DNA of 38,531 nucleotides from Desulfosporosinus sp. (GCA_020692355.1 JAIMKP010000028.1:1-38531), one strand, 5' to 3'. Positions 8,726 to 17,893 are shown, numbered from the stretch's first letter. Translations and numbers: made by a program. Notes: generated from the letters alone by a model not told the origin.

Positions 8726-8894
8726 ACTCCCACTTCTATAAGTGGGAGTGGGAATTCTGTTCTCTGCTTCGGTGACGATAGTCTCCAGTGGAGAGTATCG
8801 CCGAGCCGCCTTTCCCAATAGAAACACTTAGCGGCGACGGAGGTAGACTCCCCCACCGAAGTCTCGATGTTCAGCTTTAGCTGAACGAGTTCAC
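8726..8894 (+). mobile_element. IS200/IS605-type non-coding end (solo remnant)
   Basis: Three structured parts lie in series with no ORF of note: hairpin ACTCCCACTT-CTAT-AAGTGGGAGT (8726-8749), a branched stem around 8766-8806 (CGATA...TATCG enclosing CTCC...GGAG), and the end hairpin plus GAGTTCAC (8869-8894) shared with 1-26. The first hairpin recurs twice at 38464-38526. This matches the right-end region of IS605 elements, which also encodes the guide-RNA scaffold of TnpB. No transposase is attached, so it is a solo end or non-autonomous derivative. The family call is inferred. Confidence 0.5.
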
Positions 8895-8905
8895 TACAAA
8901 TCACC

Positions 8906-9727
8906 TTAGGCCTGCCCTTGGAAGAAAATGTTTAAGGTGACCGCACTCGCGGCATTGACCGCACTGTAATAGAGCCGAGAATATTTTAAAAATATCGAAG
9001 AAACAAACGTCGCCAACCCGTTTTGGTTAATGGTTACATTCCCTGTCGGATCATCCTGCCAAGTTGAAGCATTCGGGCTGAGCTGAAGTTTAACCAGGGC
9101 CTGGGCACCAGTGACCGTCGCACTGTTGACCACACTGAGGGTCCAAGTCTTTAGCCCGAGCACCGTGTAAGCGGTATCCGGCGTCCCGGTCGTATCAATG
9201 ATATTGGCCCTTATGGTCGATACATCAGTGGTTCCAAGGTCGGAAACCACGGTTCCTGTGACCAACAACCCACCCGTTGGGGGCGTAATAGAAAGTCCGG
9301 AAGCCGATGCCGTAACCGTCAGGCCATTTGCAGGGGCCGTGACGGCCAGTCCCGTGGAAGTGATGCTTAACCCATTCGTCGGGGGAGTTATCGCCAGACC
9401 GCCTGTGGGTGGGGTGATCGCCAGGCCGCCTGTGGGTGGGGTGATCGCCAAACCTGATGCAGGGGCCGTTACAGTTAAGCCGTTCGTTGGGGCCGTAACG
9501 GCCAAGCCCGTGGAGGTGATACTCAAACCGGCCGTTGGGGGGGTTATCGAAAGGCCGCCTGTGGGTGGAGTTATGGCCAAACCATTCGGCGGAGCGGTAA
9601 TGGCTAAGCCTAGGGAGGTGATCCCTAGATTTCCGCTGGTATCCGCCGTAATTGCAATGTTGTTGCCGGCAAAGATCTTGATGCGCGCTTGATCAGGAAC
9701 GTCTTGAAAAATTTTAAAATTTGGCAT
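8906..9727 (-). CDS. Thr-rich repeat surface protein with DUF6385-like C-terminus
   Basis: 273 residues. Residues about 35-155 are about 14 copies of a 9-residue repeat of the form GLAITPPTG (27 bp in DNA), with shortened copies GLSITST at two places that give a higher-order period. Residues about 165-273 are a beta-sandwich-like domain ending FLKYSRLYYSAVNAASAVTLNIFFQGQA, closely resembling the end of the protein at 16682-17698 and the DUF6385 type. Thr/Pro-rich repeats are classic O-glycosylation carriers, and the gene is flanked by glycosyltransferases, so it is a good acceptor candidate. GAGGAGG lies 13 nt upstream of the ATG. There is no signal peptide, as for coat or exosporium proteins. 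Confidence 0.8.
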   Translation of the reverse strand: MPNFKIFQDVPDQARIKIFAGNNIAITADTSGNLGITSLGLAITAPPNGLAITPPTGGLSITPPTAGLSITSTGLAVTAPTNGLTVTAPASGLAITPPTGGLAITPPTGGLAITPPTNGLSITSTGLAVTAPANGLTVTASASGLSITPPTGGLLVTGTVVSDLGTTDVSTIRANIIDTTGTPDTAYTVLGLKTWTLSVVNSATVTGAQALVKLQLSPNASTWQDDPTGNVTINQNGLATFVSSIFLKYSRLYYSAVNAASAVTLNIFFQGQA

Positions 9728-9989
9728 TCTGTCTTTCCTTCCTCCTCACATAAGCCATTTGCTCAAAAGCTCCTTGAGACACAATGGTCTTAACTTAATA
9801 AATCTGTATGATTTTTGACTCCGATCGACAAGTTGATCGTTTAGGCCTCTGATTATGATATCTTATTCGCGGAATGTCCAGATTGCCATCCCTAATCCCA
9901 TCTTTTTCATCACCATCTTAAGTGTCAGACCGTCTTTTTTCTTCATATAGTACTTACAGGCAAATAAACACAAGGGGTAATTCAGACTT

Positions 9990-11948
9990 ATGGAGAAAAA
10001 GATTAGTCTCTGTATGGTGGTTAAAGATGAAGCGAAGCAAATTGGCCGCTGTCTTAAAAGCGTCCAAGGCATAGTGCAGGAAATCATTGTTGTCGACACC
10101 GGTTCAACCGATACGACACGGGAAATTGCCGCGGGTTTTGGGGCCTTGGTCAAGAGTTTTCCCTGGAATGACGATTTCAGCGCGGCCCGCAATGTTTCCC
10201 TCGAATTGGCATCAGGCGAGTGGATACTCTTTCTCGATGCGGATGAGGAATTATCCCTGGCGGACAGTGGAGCCCTGGATCAGATCACGGCTCAAGAGGA
10301 AGCAGACGGCTATTTCATCAAAATTATCAATTACGTAGGTAATACCGGCTGGACAGAAACTTGCCCGGATCTTGTCTTTCGTCTTTTCCGCCATCGCCCG
10401 GACTATCACTTTCGGGGAGCCATTCATGAGCAAATCACGGGCGTCATTCTGGAGCACAATGATCAAGCCAAATTCCAAATCGCTGATGGTGTGGAAATCA
10501 TTCATTACGGGTATTTAGACGAAGTCATTCAAGAAAAGGATAAGAAGAAGCGTAATCTTAGCCTGATTGAAAAGGAACTCAGCCGCTCGCCAGGAGACCG
10601 CTTGCTCAGGTATCATTACGGGGTTGAGCTTTTCCGGGCCGAAAGATACCTTGAGGCCGCACAGGAGTTGACCACTGCGGCTAACGGAATTGATCCAAAC
10701 ACGATCTACTTGCCCAAGCTTTTACGCTATATTGTCATAGCGCATCAGAATTCCGGGCATCCTGGAGAAGGACTCGAAGTGGCCGGTCTTGGCCTGCAAC
10801 TTTTTCCCGATTATGCTGATCTCTATTATTATGCAGGGCTTTTGTCCCTGGAACTAAAGCACTATGGCCGGGCTCAAGAATTCCTGGAAAAAGCCTCTGC
10901 TATGCCTGAACAGCCGCCCCAATATGCCTCTTTCTCCGGAGTCCGCAGCTTCCGCTGTTACTATCATCTGGCGGTGATCGCTGAAACTTTCCTGGATGAG
11001 GAACAAGCTTTGAAATTCTACCTCGCAGCCTTGCAGAATAATCCCGATTTTACCCCAGCCCTGGAGAACATTGTCCGCATCCTTAAACCACGGGAAGATC
11101 CGGTCTACGCCAAAGCTTGCCTGGACAAAGCTTTTGTTCTGGACACCGTCAAGGCCCGGCACACCGTGGCTGAGATGTGTTTCCGACAAAATGCCTATAG
11201 CTTAGCCCTGCAGTATTGGCAAGATTCAGATGCTTTAGGGAAAAATATCCAAAGTCTTATCCCTATGGCCAATGAATTATGGCTCTGGCAGGCAATCTGT
11301 CTGATTCAGGCCGAACGCTATTTTGAAGCTTTTAAAATCCTCAATGTATTTATGCCCGACCATTCCCTTTATCCTTTAGCTAAACTGAATACACTCCTCG
11401 CTTTCCGACTCTTGGGCAACATGAGGAAAGTCCGTTCAACCATGGCTGAACTCCGCCTGTTAGGGCTCACAGAAGATACGGAAAAAGTTCTTAACCTCAT
11501 CGCTCAATCCACACCCTACCCAGATCAAGAGAATATCCTACCCCTCCTGGGCAACCCGTCAGGAATGACGTTAGGGTCAGATGGAGTGGCACTTCTCATA
11601 GATGTCCTTCAACGCTTGCTGGCCCTGAACAAACCCAACCATGTTTCTGCCCTGTTGGCTGCCGTGAACCTTGAGACCCTCGCGGAACACGGATTAAACT
11701 TCGCCCAAGTTTTCCTCGCGCATGGTTTTAAGGTAAATGCGGATTATCTTCTGCAATCTTACCTAGCCAGATCCCAGGATGAGGGAAGTGCCGAAGCTTG
11801 TTTCTTGCTCGCTGAGATTTACCGGGAAACCGATCGTTTCTCCGAGGCCGAGGGCTATTATCGCCACGCCTTGGCCTATGAACCCTCTGTGCCTAAATAC
11901 TACCTCCGGCTGAATGACCTTTATTCCACTCATGCACTCAATCCGTGA
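9990..11948 (+). CDS. GT2 glycosyltransferase fused to TPR repeats
   Basis: 652 residues. Residues 1-about 100 form a GT-A domain: ISLCMVVKDEAKQIGRCL, IIVVDTGSTDTT, FSAARN and the metal-binding LDADEE. The conserved FRGAIHEQI follows at about 145. Residues about 200-645 are helical TPR-like repeats (for example ERYLEAAQELTTA, ADLYYYAGLLSLEL, RFSEAEGYYRHALAYEPS). The arrangement matches SunS-like and O-GlcNAc-transferase-like enzymes, in which TPRs present protein substrates. It is first of four consecutive plus-strand glycosyltransferases. AAGGGG precedes the ATG. A CATATAGTA box at 9944-9952 matches the sigma-E/K -10 consensus, but no convincing -35 was seen. Confidence 0.9.
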   Translation: MEKKISLCMVVKDEAKQIGRCLKSVQGIVQEIIVVDTGSTDTTREIAAGFGALVKSFPWNDDFSAARNVSLELASGEWILFLDADEELSLADSGALDQITAQEEADGYFIKIINYVGNTGWTETCPDLVFRLFRHRPDYHFRGAIHEQITGVILEHNDQAKFQIADGVEIIHYGYLDEVIQEKDKKKRNLSLIEKELSRSPGDRLLRYHYGVELFRAERYLEAAQELTTAANGIDPNTIYLPKLLRYIVIAHQNSGHPGEGLEVAGLGLQLFPDYADLYYYAGLLSLELKHYGRAQEFLEKASAMPEQPPQYASFSGVRSFRCYYHLAVIAETFLDEEQALKFYLAALQNNPDFTPALENIVRILKPREDPVYAKACLDKAFVLDTVKARHTVAEMCFRQNAYSLALQYWQDSDALGKNIQSLIPMANELWLWQAICLIQAERYFEAFKILNVFMPDHSLYPLAKLNTLLAFRLLGNMRKVRSTMAELRLLGLTEDTEKVLNLIAQSTPYPDQENILPLLGNPSGMTLGSDGVALLIDVLQRLLALNKPNHVSALLAAVNLETLAEHGLNFAQVFLAHGFKVNADYLLQSYLARSQDEGSAEACFLLAEIYRETDRFSEAEGYYRHALAYEPSVPKYYLRLNDLYSTHALNP

Positions 11949-12017
11949 CTCTAAGGTAGGAAAATGGTGACAGAATGAAGTTAGTGGGGACACGGAAGAG
12001 AAGGAGGATCTTTGGCC

Positions 12018-13805
12018 ATGAACACGATTAGCCTTACGATGATTGTGAAAAATGAAGCGACCTATCTTGCCGCTTGTTTAACAAGTGTGAAAGAAAAAGT
12101 GGATGAAATCATCATCGTCGATACCGGATCAACCGATGGGACATTAGAGCTAGCCCATGCTTATGCCGACCAGGTCTACTCCTACACTTGGGAAGGGGAT
12201 TTTAGCGCAGCCCGCAATTTCGCCATAACCAAGGCCACCGGAGACTGGATACTCTCCCTCGATGCCGATGAAGAACTAATTTTCCCTGGCCGTGTACCCG
12301 TTAGGGATCTGCGTGAGCTTACAGCCCAGGATGCATCTATAGAGGCCTATCTGTTGCCCCTCGACAACCCCACATCCATGCATGGAGCCAATCGGTTCTA
12401 TGTACTCAGGCTTTTTCGCAATAACGGGCATTACCGTTATATCGGAAGAATTCACGAGCAAGTAACCGTTGCAAACCAGGGGGTCGTTGGGATCGCCCAC
12501 ACACCCATTATTTCCCACAAGCTTCTCCCTCTGCAGGAACGCAATCGCAAACGGGGACGAAACCTCACTGTTTTGCAAGAGTCTCTCAAAGAAGAACCAG
12601 AGAACTATTTTCTTAAGTACTACCTGGGAGTGGAATGGCTAATGCTTGCCCAACCTGCCCGGGCTCTCTCCTATTTACAATCAGCTTATAAAAATTTAAC
12701 CGACGATCATCTGCTGTTCCGTGCCCCAGCGTTGCGGTATCTCGTCCTCTGTTTGCAAACGTTGGGCCAGCTTGATGAAGGAATCTGCCTCTGCCTGGAG
12801 GCCGCTGAGCATTACCCGGAATTTACCGATGTTTATTACCTGGGTGGCGTATTGTTGGAAGAAAAGCAAGCGTATGGCCCAGCCATCAAATGGTTTAAAA
12901 CCGCCCTTGAATGTGGCACTCCCCCTGCCCTCTTCAGTCACTTGCAGGGCTCCGGCAGTTTTCTAGCCTGGTACCACCTGGGTTACTGCCAAAGCTGCCT
13001 GGGACAGAGGGCAGCAGCCCAGCAGGCCTACGTTCAGGCTCTTCGTGCCAATCCCCAATACCCTTACCCTATTTACGGCCTAATTCAGAGTTTAGAAGAG
13101 ATGTACGGTGCGGCCCATACTCTGCAGCAGATCATAGACCACGGATTCCTCCAGGCTGGGGATCCGGATTCAGGTCTGAGCAACTCCGCTCTACCTTTAG
13201 CCGCAGCGGAATATTTCTTTGCCTCCGGGCACCCGGACCTGGCCCGCCGCTGTCTGGAGGAGGGTTTGGTTGACGAAGAAGTCCTCTTTTATCGGGCCAA
13301 ATATAGCATCTTCTCCGGCCATCTCCGCTTAGGACTCAATGGCCTGGATAGTCTCAAGCCGGAAAGCAAATTTGCGTCCCAAGCCAAGTTTTACCGGACA
13401 GTGGCTCTTCTCCTCCTCGGTCAATTTCCCTTGGCCAGGGCCCAGGCTTTCGAATTATGGCAAGACCCGGCAACTCGCCCTCAAGCCCACCTTTTTTACC
13501 GCCTAATGCACCTCATGGAGAAGGGAATCCCTACGCTTCCCGGGCCAAACATAATCTCTCCTGGGCAAACGATCCGTGAGGTCGATCTTCTACCTCTCAG
13601 CCTGGATTACTTGAGCGAAGGTAGCTGTTTTCAGCCTGCTCCTTTAGAAACAACTCTCATATCGCGCTATATCAAGTCCTTGGAAACGTTGGTCAAAAAT
13701 ATCTCGCCAGAGGGACGCTCAAGATTACTGCAGTTCTACCAAAGTAAATCTGAAGAGGTGCAAAACCGCTGTCAGGCAAGATTTGGCAAGGTGGGAAACG
13801 TATGA
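12018..13805 (+). CDS. GT2 glycosyltransferase fused to TPR repeats (paralogue)
   Basis: 595 residues from ATG 12018, with AAGGAGG 10 nt upstream; a TTG at 12012 is too close to that site. The GT-A core repeats the neighbour's motifs: ISLTMIVKNEATYLAACL, IIIVDTGSTDGT, FSAARN, LDADEE and YIGRIHEQV. A TPR-like region follows (about 190-440; ARALSYLQSAYKNL, YGPAIKWFKTALE, AAQQAYVQALRANPQYP). It is clearly a paralogue of the 9990 gene. The TPR part probably holds a repetitive protein substrate. The stop overlaps the next start as ATGA, so the two are translationally coupled. Confidence 0.9.
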   Translation: MNTISLTMIVKNEATYLAACLTSVKEKVDEIIIVDTGSTDGTLELAHAYADQVYSYTWEGDFSAARNFAITKATGDWILSLDADEELIFPGRVPVRDLRELTAQDASIEAYLLPLDNPTSMHGANRFYVLRLFRNNGHYRYIGRIHEQVTVANQGVVGIAHTPIISHKLLPLQERNRKRGRNLTVLQESLKEEPENYFLKYYLGVEWLMLAQPARALSYLQSAYKNLTDDHLLFRAPALRYLVLCLQTLGQLDEGICLCLEAAEHYPEFTDVYYLGGVLLEEKQAYGPAIKWFKTALECGTPPALFSHLQGSGSFLAWYHLGYCQSCLGQRAAAQQAYVQALRANPQYPYPIYGLIQSLEEMYGAAHTLQQIIDHGFLQAGDPDSGLSNSALPLAAAEYFFASGHPDLARRCLEEGLVDEEVLFYRAKYSIFSGHLRLGLNGLDSLKPESKFASQAKFYRTVALLLLGQFPLARAQAFELWQDPATRPQAHLFYRLMHLMEKGIPTLPGPNIISPGQTIREVDLLPLSLDYLSEGSCFQPAPLETTLISRYIKSLETLVKNISPEGRSRLLQFYQSKSEEVQNRCQARFGKVGNV

Positions 13806-14782
13806 TGAAGAGCGATATCGACGTAGAACAACACGCAAACGTGAATGATGCAAAAATACCCAGCGTAAGCCTGTGTCTAATCGCCAAAGACGAAGAGGAA
13901 TCCCTGCCGGACTGTCTCGCAAGCGTCCGGCATCTCGTGGCTGAAATGATTGTCGTCGATACCGGCTCCCAGGACGGAACCGCTCAGGCCGCTTTTAAAT
14001 CCGGTGCCCGGGTCTTGCCCTTTGCTTGGTCCGGGGACTTCAGCTCCGCCAGAAACTTTGCCCTCTCCCAGGTCAACTCTGACTGGATCCTCATCCTTGA
14101 TGCGGATGAGAGATTGGAACCGGTTGATCCGGAAACCTTTTCCCGGCTCTTAGCCAACGATAAAGTGGAAGGATACTACCTTGAAATCAAAAACCACCTC
14201 GCCCCGGGACAATCCTCCTGGGACAAGGTGGTTCGTCTGTTTCGTAATAAACCCTGTTACCGCTTCCGGGGTGCTATCCATGAACAAGTGGCAGCATCCA
14301 TCCTGGAGTATAGTGGTAGCGAAAGCCTGGCTTCCGCCCCCCTGGTCATCCAGCATGCTGGCTATACCAAGGAAAAGATTGAATCCCAGCACAAGCCCGA
14401 ACGCAACATGGCGATCCTTAAGCAAGAACTGGAGCACAACCCTGACGACCCTTTCCTGCTTTACTGTCTGGGCCTGGAGTACTATCAACAGAACCAGGTT
14501 CAACAGGGGATCGCTTGCCTGGAACAAGCCCTCGTCAATATGCCAGGCGGTGAAGGATATCTGGAAGATGTCATCCTCTATCTCGCCCTTGGCTATCTCT
14601 CTCTTGGTAAGAAAGAAAAACTTGAAGATTTTATTGCTAAGTGCTTGCTTATGTTTCCTGAACATCCGGATCTTCTTTGTATCCGAGGGTTCTGCCGCTC
14701 ACAAGGAGATAAGCGTCAGGAAGCCTTCTCAGATTGGCAAATCTCTTTGACCCAAAGGCTCAGCCGTATGCCCCTAGATTAA
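13802..14782 (+). CDS. GT2 glycosyltransferase with short helical tail
   Basis: 326 residues. The GT-A motifs match the two preceding paralogues: VSLCLIAKDEEESLPDCL, IVVDTGSQDGT, FSSARN, LDADERLEP and FRGAIHEQV. The C-terminal extension is only two or three TPR-like helical pairs (LLYCLGLEYYQQNQVQQGIACLEQAL), against ten or more in the neighbours. It begins inside the previous stop (ATGA overlap). The series of three decreasing TPR lengths looks like duplication followed by loss. It probably acts on the same acceptor at a different sugar step. Confidence 0.88.
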   Translation: MMKSDIDVEQHANVNDAKIPSVSLCLIAKDEEESLPDCLASVRHLVAEMIVVDTGSQDGTAQAAFKSGARVLPFAWSGDFSSARNFALSQVNSDWILILDADERLEPVDPETFSRLLANDKVEGYYLEIKNHLAPGQSSWDKVVRLFRNKPCYRFRGAIHEQVAASILEYSGSESLASAPLVIQHAGYTKEKIESQHKPERNMAILKQELEHNPDDPFLLYCLGLEYYQQNQVQQGIACLEQALVNMPGGEGYLEDVILYLALGYLSLGKKEKLEDFIAKCLLMFPEHPDLLCIRGFCRSQGDKRQEAFSDWQISLTQRLSRMPLD

Positions 14783-14813
14783 TCTCTGAGAAGATAGGAA
14801 AGGAGCCCTCACC

Positions 14814-16634
14814 ATGACTCTTCGCATCCTCTTGGCCAGCCCGGTAAAACAAACGGAAATGATTCTGTCTCAATTTCTTGAGTCCCTGGAGTTCCTGAAC
14901 TCCAAGGATCTTGAACTGGACTTTGCCTTTATAGACGACGGAAATGACCACAACTTGCTCACCCACTTTGCGCAAGGGAAAACCAACACCCGTATCTTCC
15001 GCCCGGGTCATGACTTCTCTGTAAGCACAGACTCCTCAGTGAACCCTCCGGGACCGGGACAAACCCTCCCTCTTGTCTCCCCAAGCCTGGATCACGTCTC
15101 TCCCGTAACTAGCTCTGAAAACCTTGATGGCCCGACCTCCTCCCCGAGTGAGCCCAGCAGCCCCTATCTCCGTGATGAGCGAACCCACTACTGGCAGGAA
15201 GACTTAGTTTGGAAAGTGGCTTTTTACAAAGACTTCCTGATTGAATTAGCCCGCACTAAAGGGTATGACTATCTTTTCCTTGTCGATTCTGACCTTTACC
15301 TGCACCCCCAGACCCTCCGTCATCTCGTCTCCCTCGCTAAGGATATCGTTTCTGAGGTTTTTTGGACCCAGTGGAACCCAGAGTTAATATCCCTGCCGCA
15401 AGTCTGGGTCAGTGATCAGTATACCCTCTATCAAGCCGCCAGAGACGAATACCCCTTGAGTGAAGCAGAAATAGCCCAGCGCACCAGTCATTTTATCGCG
15501 ATGTTATCCCAACCTGGGACCTATAAAGTAGGAGGCCTAGGCGCCTGCACCCTCATCAGCAAACAGGCTTTGTCACGCGGTGTATCTTTTAAGAAAATCT
15601 ATAATTTAACGTTTAGCGGGGAGGATCGGCATTTTTGCATTCGGGCCGCTGCCCTGGGATTGGAACTCTACGCCGATACCCACTTTCCACCTTTTCATAT
15701 CTACCGCGAGTCTGAGTTAACAGCCCTTGAGGATTATAAGAAACAAATCCTGAACCAAGAACCACCTTCCGCTACTGACACTGACACCGACACTGACGCG
15801 CGCTCCGACCTTAAACTTAACCCCAGTCTTAACATCAACTCGAATGCTAAGATCAGTACAAGAACCAACACTGCGGCAAGTGCTAATACAATCACCTCTG
15901 GACATGTCGAGACCCAAGCGTCAAACCCAGATAAGAATCGGCTTACCCTCGTGATGCTTCTCCGCAATGAGTCCGATCGTTATCTGGACAAGGTCCTTGA
16001 GCAAGCCCGTCAGTACATCGACGCAGCGGTTATCCTGGATGATGCCAGTGAGGATAACACGGTTGAAATTTGCCGCAGGGAGCTGGCCGGCCTTCCACTA
16101 ACCTTATTTTCCAACCCGGAACCGGGGTTTGGAAACGAGGTGAATTTACGGAAACAGCTCTGGACGATGGTTAGTGAGACTTCACCCCAATGGATCCTGA
16201 TATTGGATGCCGATGAGATGTTTGAAGAAAGAGCCACCGCACTGCTGCGCGGACTCCTTACCGATCCGGAAGCCTACTTTTACTCTTTCCGGCTCTATGA
16301 TATGTGGAGTGAAAACGCTTATCGGGAAGACGCTTACTGGAACGCCCATCAAACCTATCGCCCATTTCTTGTCAGATATGTTCCGGGATTTCCCTACCGA
16401 TGGCTTGAGATCCCCCAGCACTGCGGTCGCTTCCCTCGGAATATCACCGAACTCAAAGGGAAGCAGAGTGACCTGAGAATTAAGCATTTCGGCTGGCAAA
16501 AACCGCTGGATCGTCTGCGTAAATATGAACGGTATCAAAAGCTGGATCCTGGAGCGGTCTATGGACTGGCCGCACAATATGAATCCATTCTTGATCCTCG
16601 GCCTCATCTTGTTCTCTGGCAAGAAGGAATCTAA
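14814..16634 (+). CDS. Two-domain glycosyltransferase with low-complexity linkers
   Basis: 606 residues. Domain 1 (1-about 310) has a GT-A-like core with YDYLFLVDSDLYLHPQTL (DxD) and a later GGLGACTLISKQAL, as in enzymes that extend glycans on proteins. It is interrupted at about 70-120 by a Ser/Pro-rich insert. A disordered linker at about 322-365 (ATDTDTDTDARSD, then Asn/Thr/Ser-rich) leads to domain 2 (about 370-606), a GT2 fold with LTLVMLLRNESDRYLDKVL, AVILDDASEDNT and LDADEMFEE. Two active-site aspartate motifs suggest a bifunctional enzyme. AAAGGAG precedes the start by about 10 nt. It is last of the four-gene glycosyltransferase run. Confidence 0.87.
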   Translation: MTLRILLASPVKQTEMILSQFLESLEFLNSKDLELDFAFIDDGNDHNLLTHFAQGKTNTRIFRPGHDFSVSTDSSVNPPGPGQTLPLVSPSLDHVSPVTSSENLDGPTSSPSEPSSPYLRDERTHYWQEDLVWKVAFYKDFLIELARTKGYDYLFLVDSDLYLHPQTLRHLVSLAKDIVSEVFWTQWNPELISLPQVWVSDQYTLYQAARDEYPLSEAEIAQRTSHFIAMLSQPGTYKVGGLGACTLISKQALSRGVSFKKIYNLTFSGEDRHFCIRAAALGLELYADTHFPPFHIYRESELTALEDYKKQILNQEPPSATDTDTDTDARSDLKLNPSLNINSNAKISTRTNTAASANTITSGHVETQASNPDKNRLTLVMLLRNESDRYLDKVLEQARQYIDAAVILDDASEDNTVEICRRELAGLPLTLFSNPEPGFGNEVNLRKQLWTMVSETSPQWILILDADEMFEERATALLRGLLTDPEAYFYSFRLYDMWSENAYREDAYWNAHQTYRPFLVRYVPGFPYRWLEIPQHCGRFPRNITELKGKQSDLRIKHFGWQKPLDRLRKYERYQKLDPGAVYGLAAQYESILDPRPHLVLWQEGI

Positions 16635-16681
16635 CAATATAGTATTGAAATCGTAAATCTCTATTAAATTAGGTATTGGCC

Positions 16682-17698
16682 CTAACTTTGAGCCTGAAAC
16701 CAGACTGTAAGAGGACTCGCCGTTAACGCGCGAAACTTAAGTCGATTAAAACGCAGGAACAACGTTGGCGTGAACATAGACAGAGTGCCGGCCGCGACTT
16801 CTTGCTCCGGGGCGTCTGCTGCCCAAACCAGGCCATCGGGACTCACTTCCACCTGGATGAAGGCTGAAGCTATGCCCCTATTCATCACGGCAAACGTAAA
16901 AACACTAAAGCTGGCTACATCCACTGCTCCAGTCACATCCGGGCTAACGGTTGCCGTCACACTTTCACTGCTTTCCCAAAACCGATGTCCACTCAGCTGA
17001 ACTTGCAGCGAACCATCAGGCGTACTCCCTAAGGGCCCTCCACTGCTGCTATACATCCGCACACCATCACGCGCGGGGGTTAAGGCCCGAATGTCGCCGG
17101 TTATGGTGGCCTTAACCTCTACCGGAATTGGAATAGGGCTGATCATGTGCACGGGAACCGGCTTTTGAATCTGCCCGATGGACTCCACATGTCGTATATA
17201 GAGCTGGCCTTTTTCATCAAGCCGCAAAACCCGTAAGGGATATAAACGGAAAGCCTGTACTTGGTGAATCGTAAGATCTCCTACACCAAGAATTCCTAGT
17301 TCTAAACGCAGTCCCGGAATCCCCACCTTGGTTTCAAAAACGCGCGTAAAAACCTGCGGTTCTTCCGTAGGACTCAATGAGAAAACAGCGATTCCACCCG
17401 CTCCCATATTAACCCGTGCGAAGCAGGGGACTCCAACCGGATGCGCCGCCAAAGTTAGCTGCAGCTCCCAGCGCTGATTGTCCCCTGCTTGTACAGGAAC
17501 GTCAAATGCTTGCCCTATACCTGCCTTGGGCCCACCCGGGTGATGTATGGCAATAGCACGTGGACCTTGCGGGGGACCTATCCACTCCCATAATGTTGAC
17601 GAATCCCCTCCAATACGCTTCCAGCCATCCGGAAAATCCGGATGGCTTTCTTGAGCCAAGAGGAAGTCACCGTTATAAATTTGGTTTACTAATTCCAT
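16682..17698 (-). CDS. Surface protein with C-terminal DUF6385-like domain
   Basis: 338 residues from the ATG at 17698, which has GGGGG 7 nt upstream and starts MELVNQIYNGDF. An in-frame ATG at 17779 adds an unlikely Gly/Arg-rich extension. Residues about 5-160 look like a carbohydrate-binding-type beta sandwich (YNGDFLLAQESHPDFPDGWKRI, with Trp-rich strands). Residues about 235-338 end FLRFNRLKFRALTASPLTVWFQAQS, matching the tail of the 8906-9727 protein. The two related proteins bracket the four glycosyltransferases on the opposite strand. It probably forms part of the spore or cell surface, with no enzymatic motif seen. Confidence 0.75.
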   Translation of the reverse strand: MELVNQIYNGDFLLAQESHPDFPDGWKRIGGDSSTLWEWIGPPQGPRAIAIHHPGGPKAGIGQAFDVPVQAGDNQRWELQLTLAAHPVGVPCFARVNMGAGGIAVFSLSPTEEPQVFTRVFETKVGIPGLRLELGILGVGDLTIHQVQAFRLYPLRVLRLDEKGQLYIRHVESIGQIQKPVPVHMISPIPIPVEVKATITGDIRALTPARDGVRMYSSSGGPLGSTPDGSLQVQLSGHRFWESSESVTATVSPDVTGAVDVASFSVFTFAVMNRGIASAFIQVEVSPDGLVWAADAPEQEVAAGTLSMFTPTLFLRFNRLKFRALTASPLTVWFQAQS

Positions 17699-17784
17699 GA
17701 TTTTACCCCCAGAATGCCACCGCCCCACGGCTCCTGAATCCACTCCAAAGCCTGCCCTCGGGGAATAGACAGTGCCCATTCCAT
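17689..17784 (-). CDS. Small Trp-rich ORF upstream of and overlapping the surface-protein gene
   Basis: A 31-codon frame, MEWALSIPRG then QALEWIQEPWGGG and on to SWN, has a strong GGAGG site 8 nt before its ATG (CCGGAGGTGGTGGCT). It overlaps the next gene's ATG (17698) by 10 nt, so translation could be coupled. Four of 31 residues are Trp. It is not recognised. Alternatively the site serves the in-frame ATG at 17779 of the downstream gene. Confidence 0.35.
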   Translation of the reverse strand: MEWALSIPRGQALEWIQEPWGGGILGVKSWN

Positions 17785-17863
17785 AGCCACCACCTCCGGT
17801 TTTCCGTATCTATGGCGCTAATATTCTATGCTGAGGACTGCTCGGGCCGCTCCTTAAACACAC

Positions 17864-17893
17864 GAAAAAAGCAGCCTCCCTAGGGAAACTGCT
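17864..17893 (-). terminator. Terminator of the trpP-paaK operon
   Basis: On the minus strand AGCAG-T-TTCCC-TA-GGGA-GG-CTGCT forms a hairpin followed by six T residues, 11 nt after the paaK stop. This is a classic intrinsic terminator and marks the operon's end. Confidence 0.85.

Noticed and set aside
9198-9692. Plus-strand ORF of 164 codons
   Set aside because: It is antisense to the Thr-rich repeats; the 27-bp period keeps the opposite strand open. No ribosome site.
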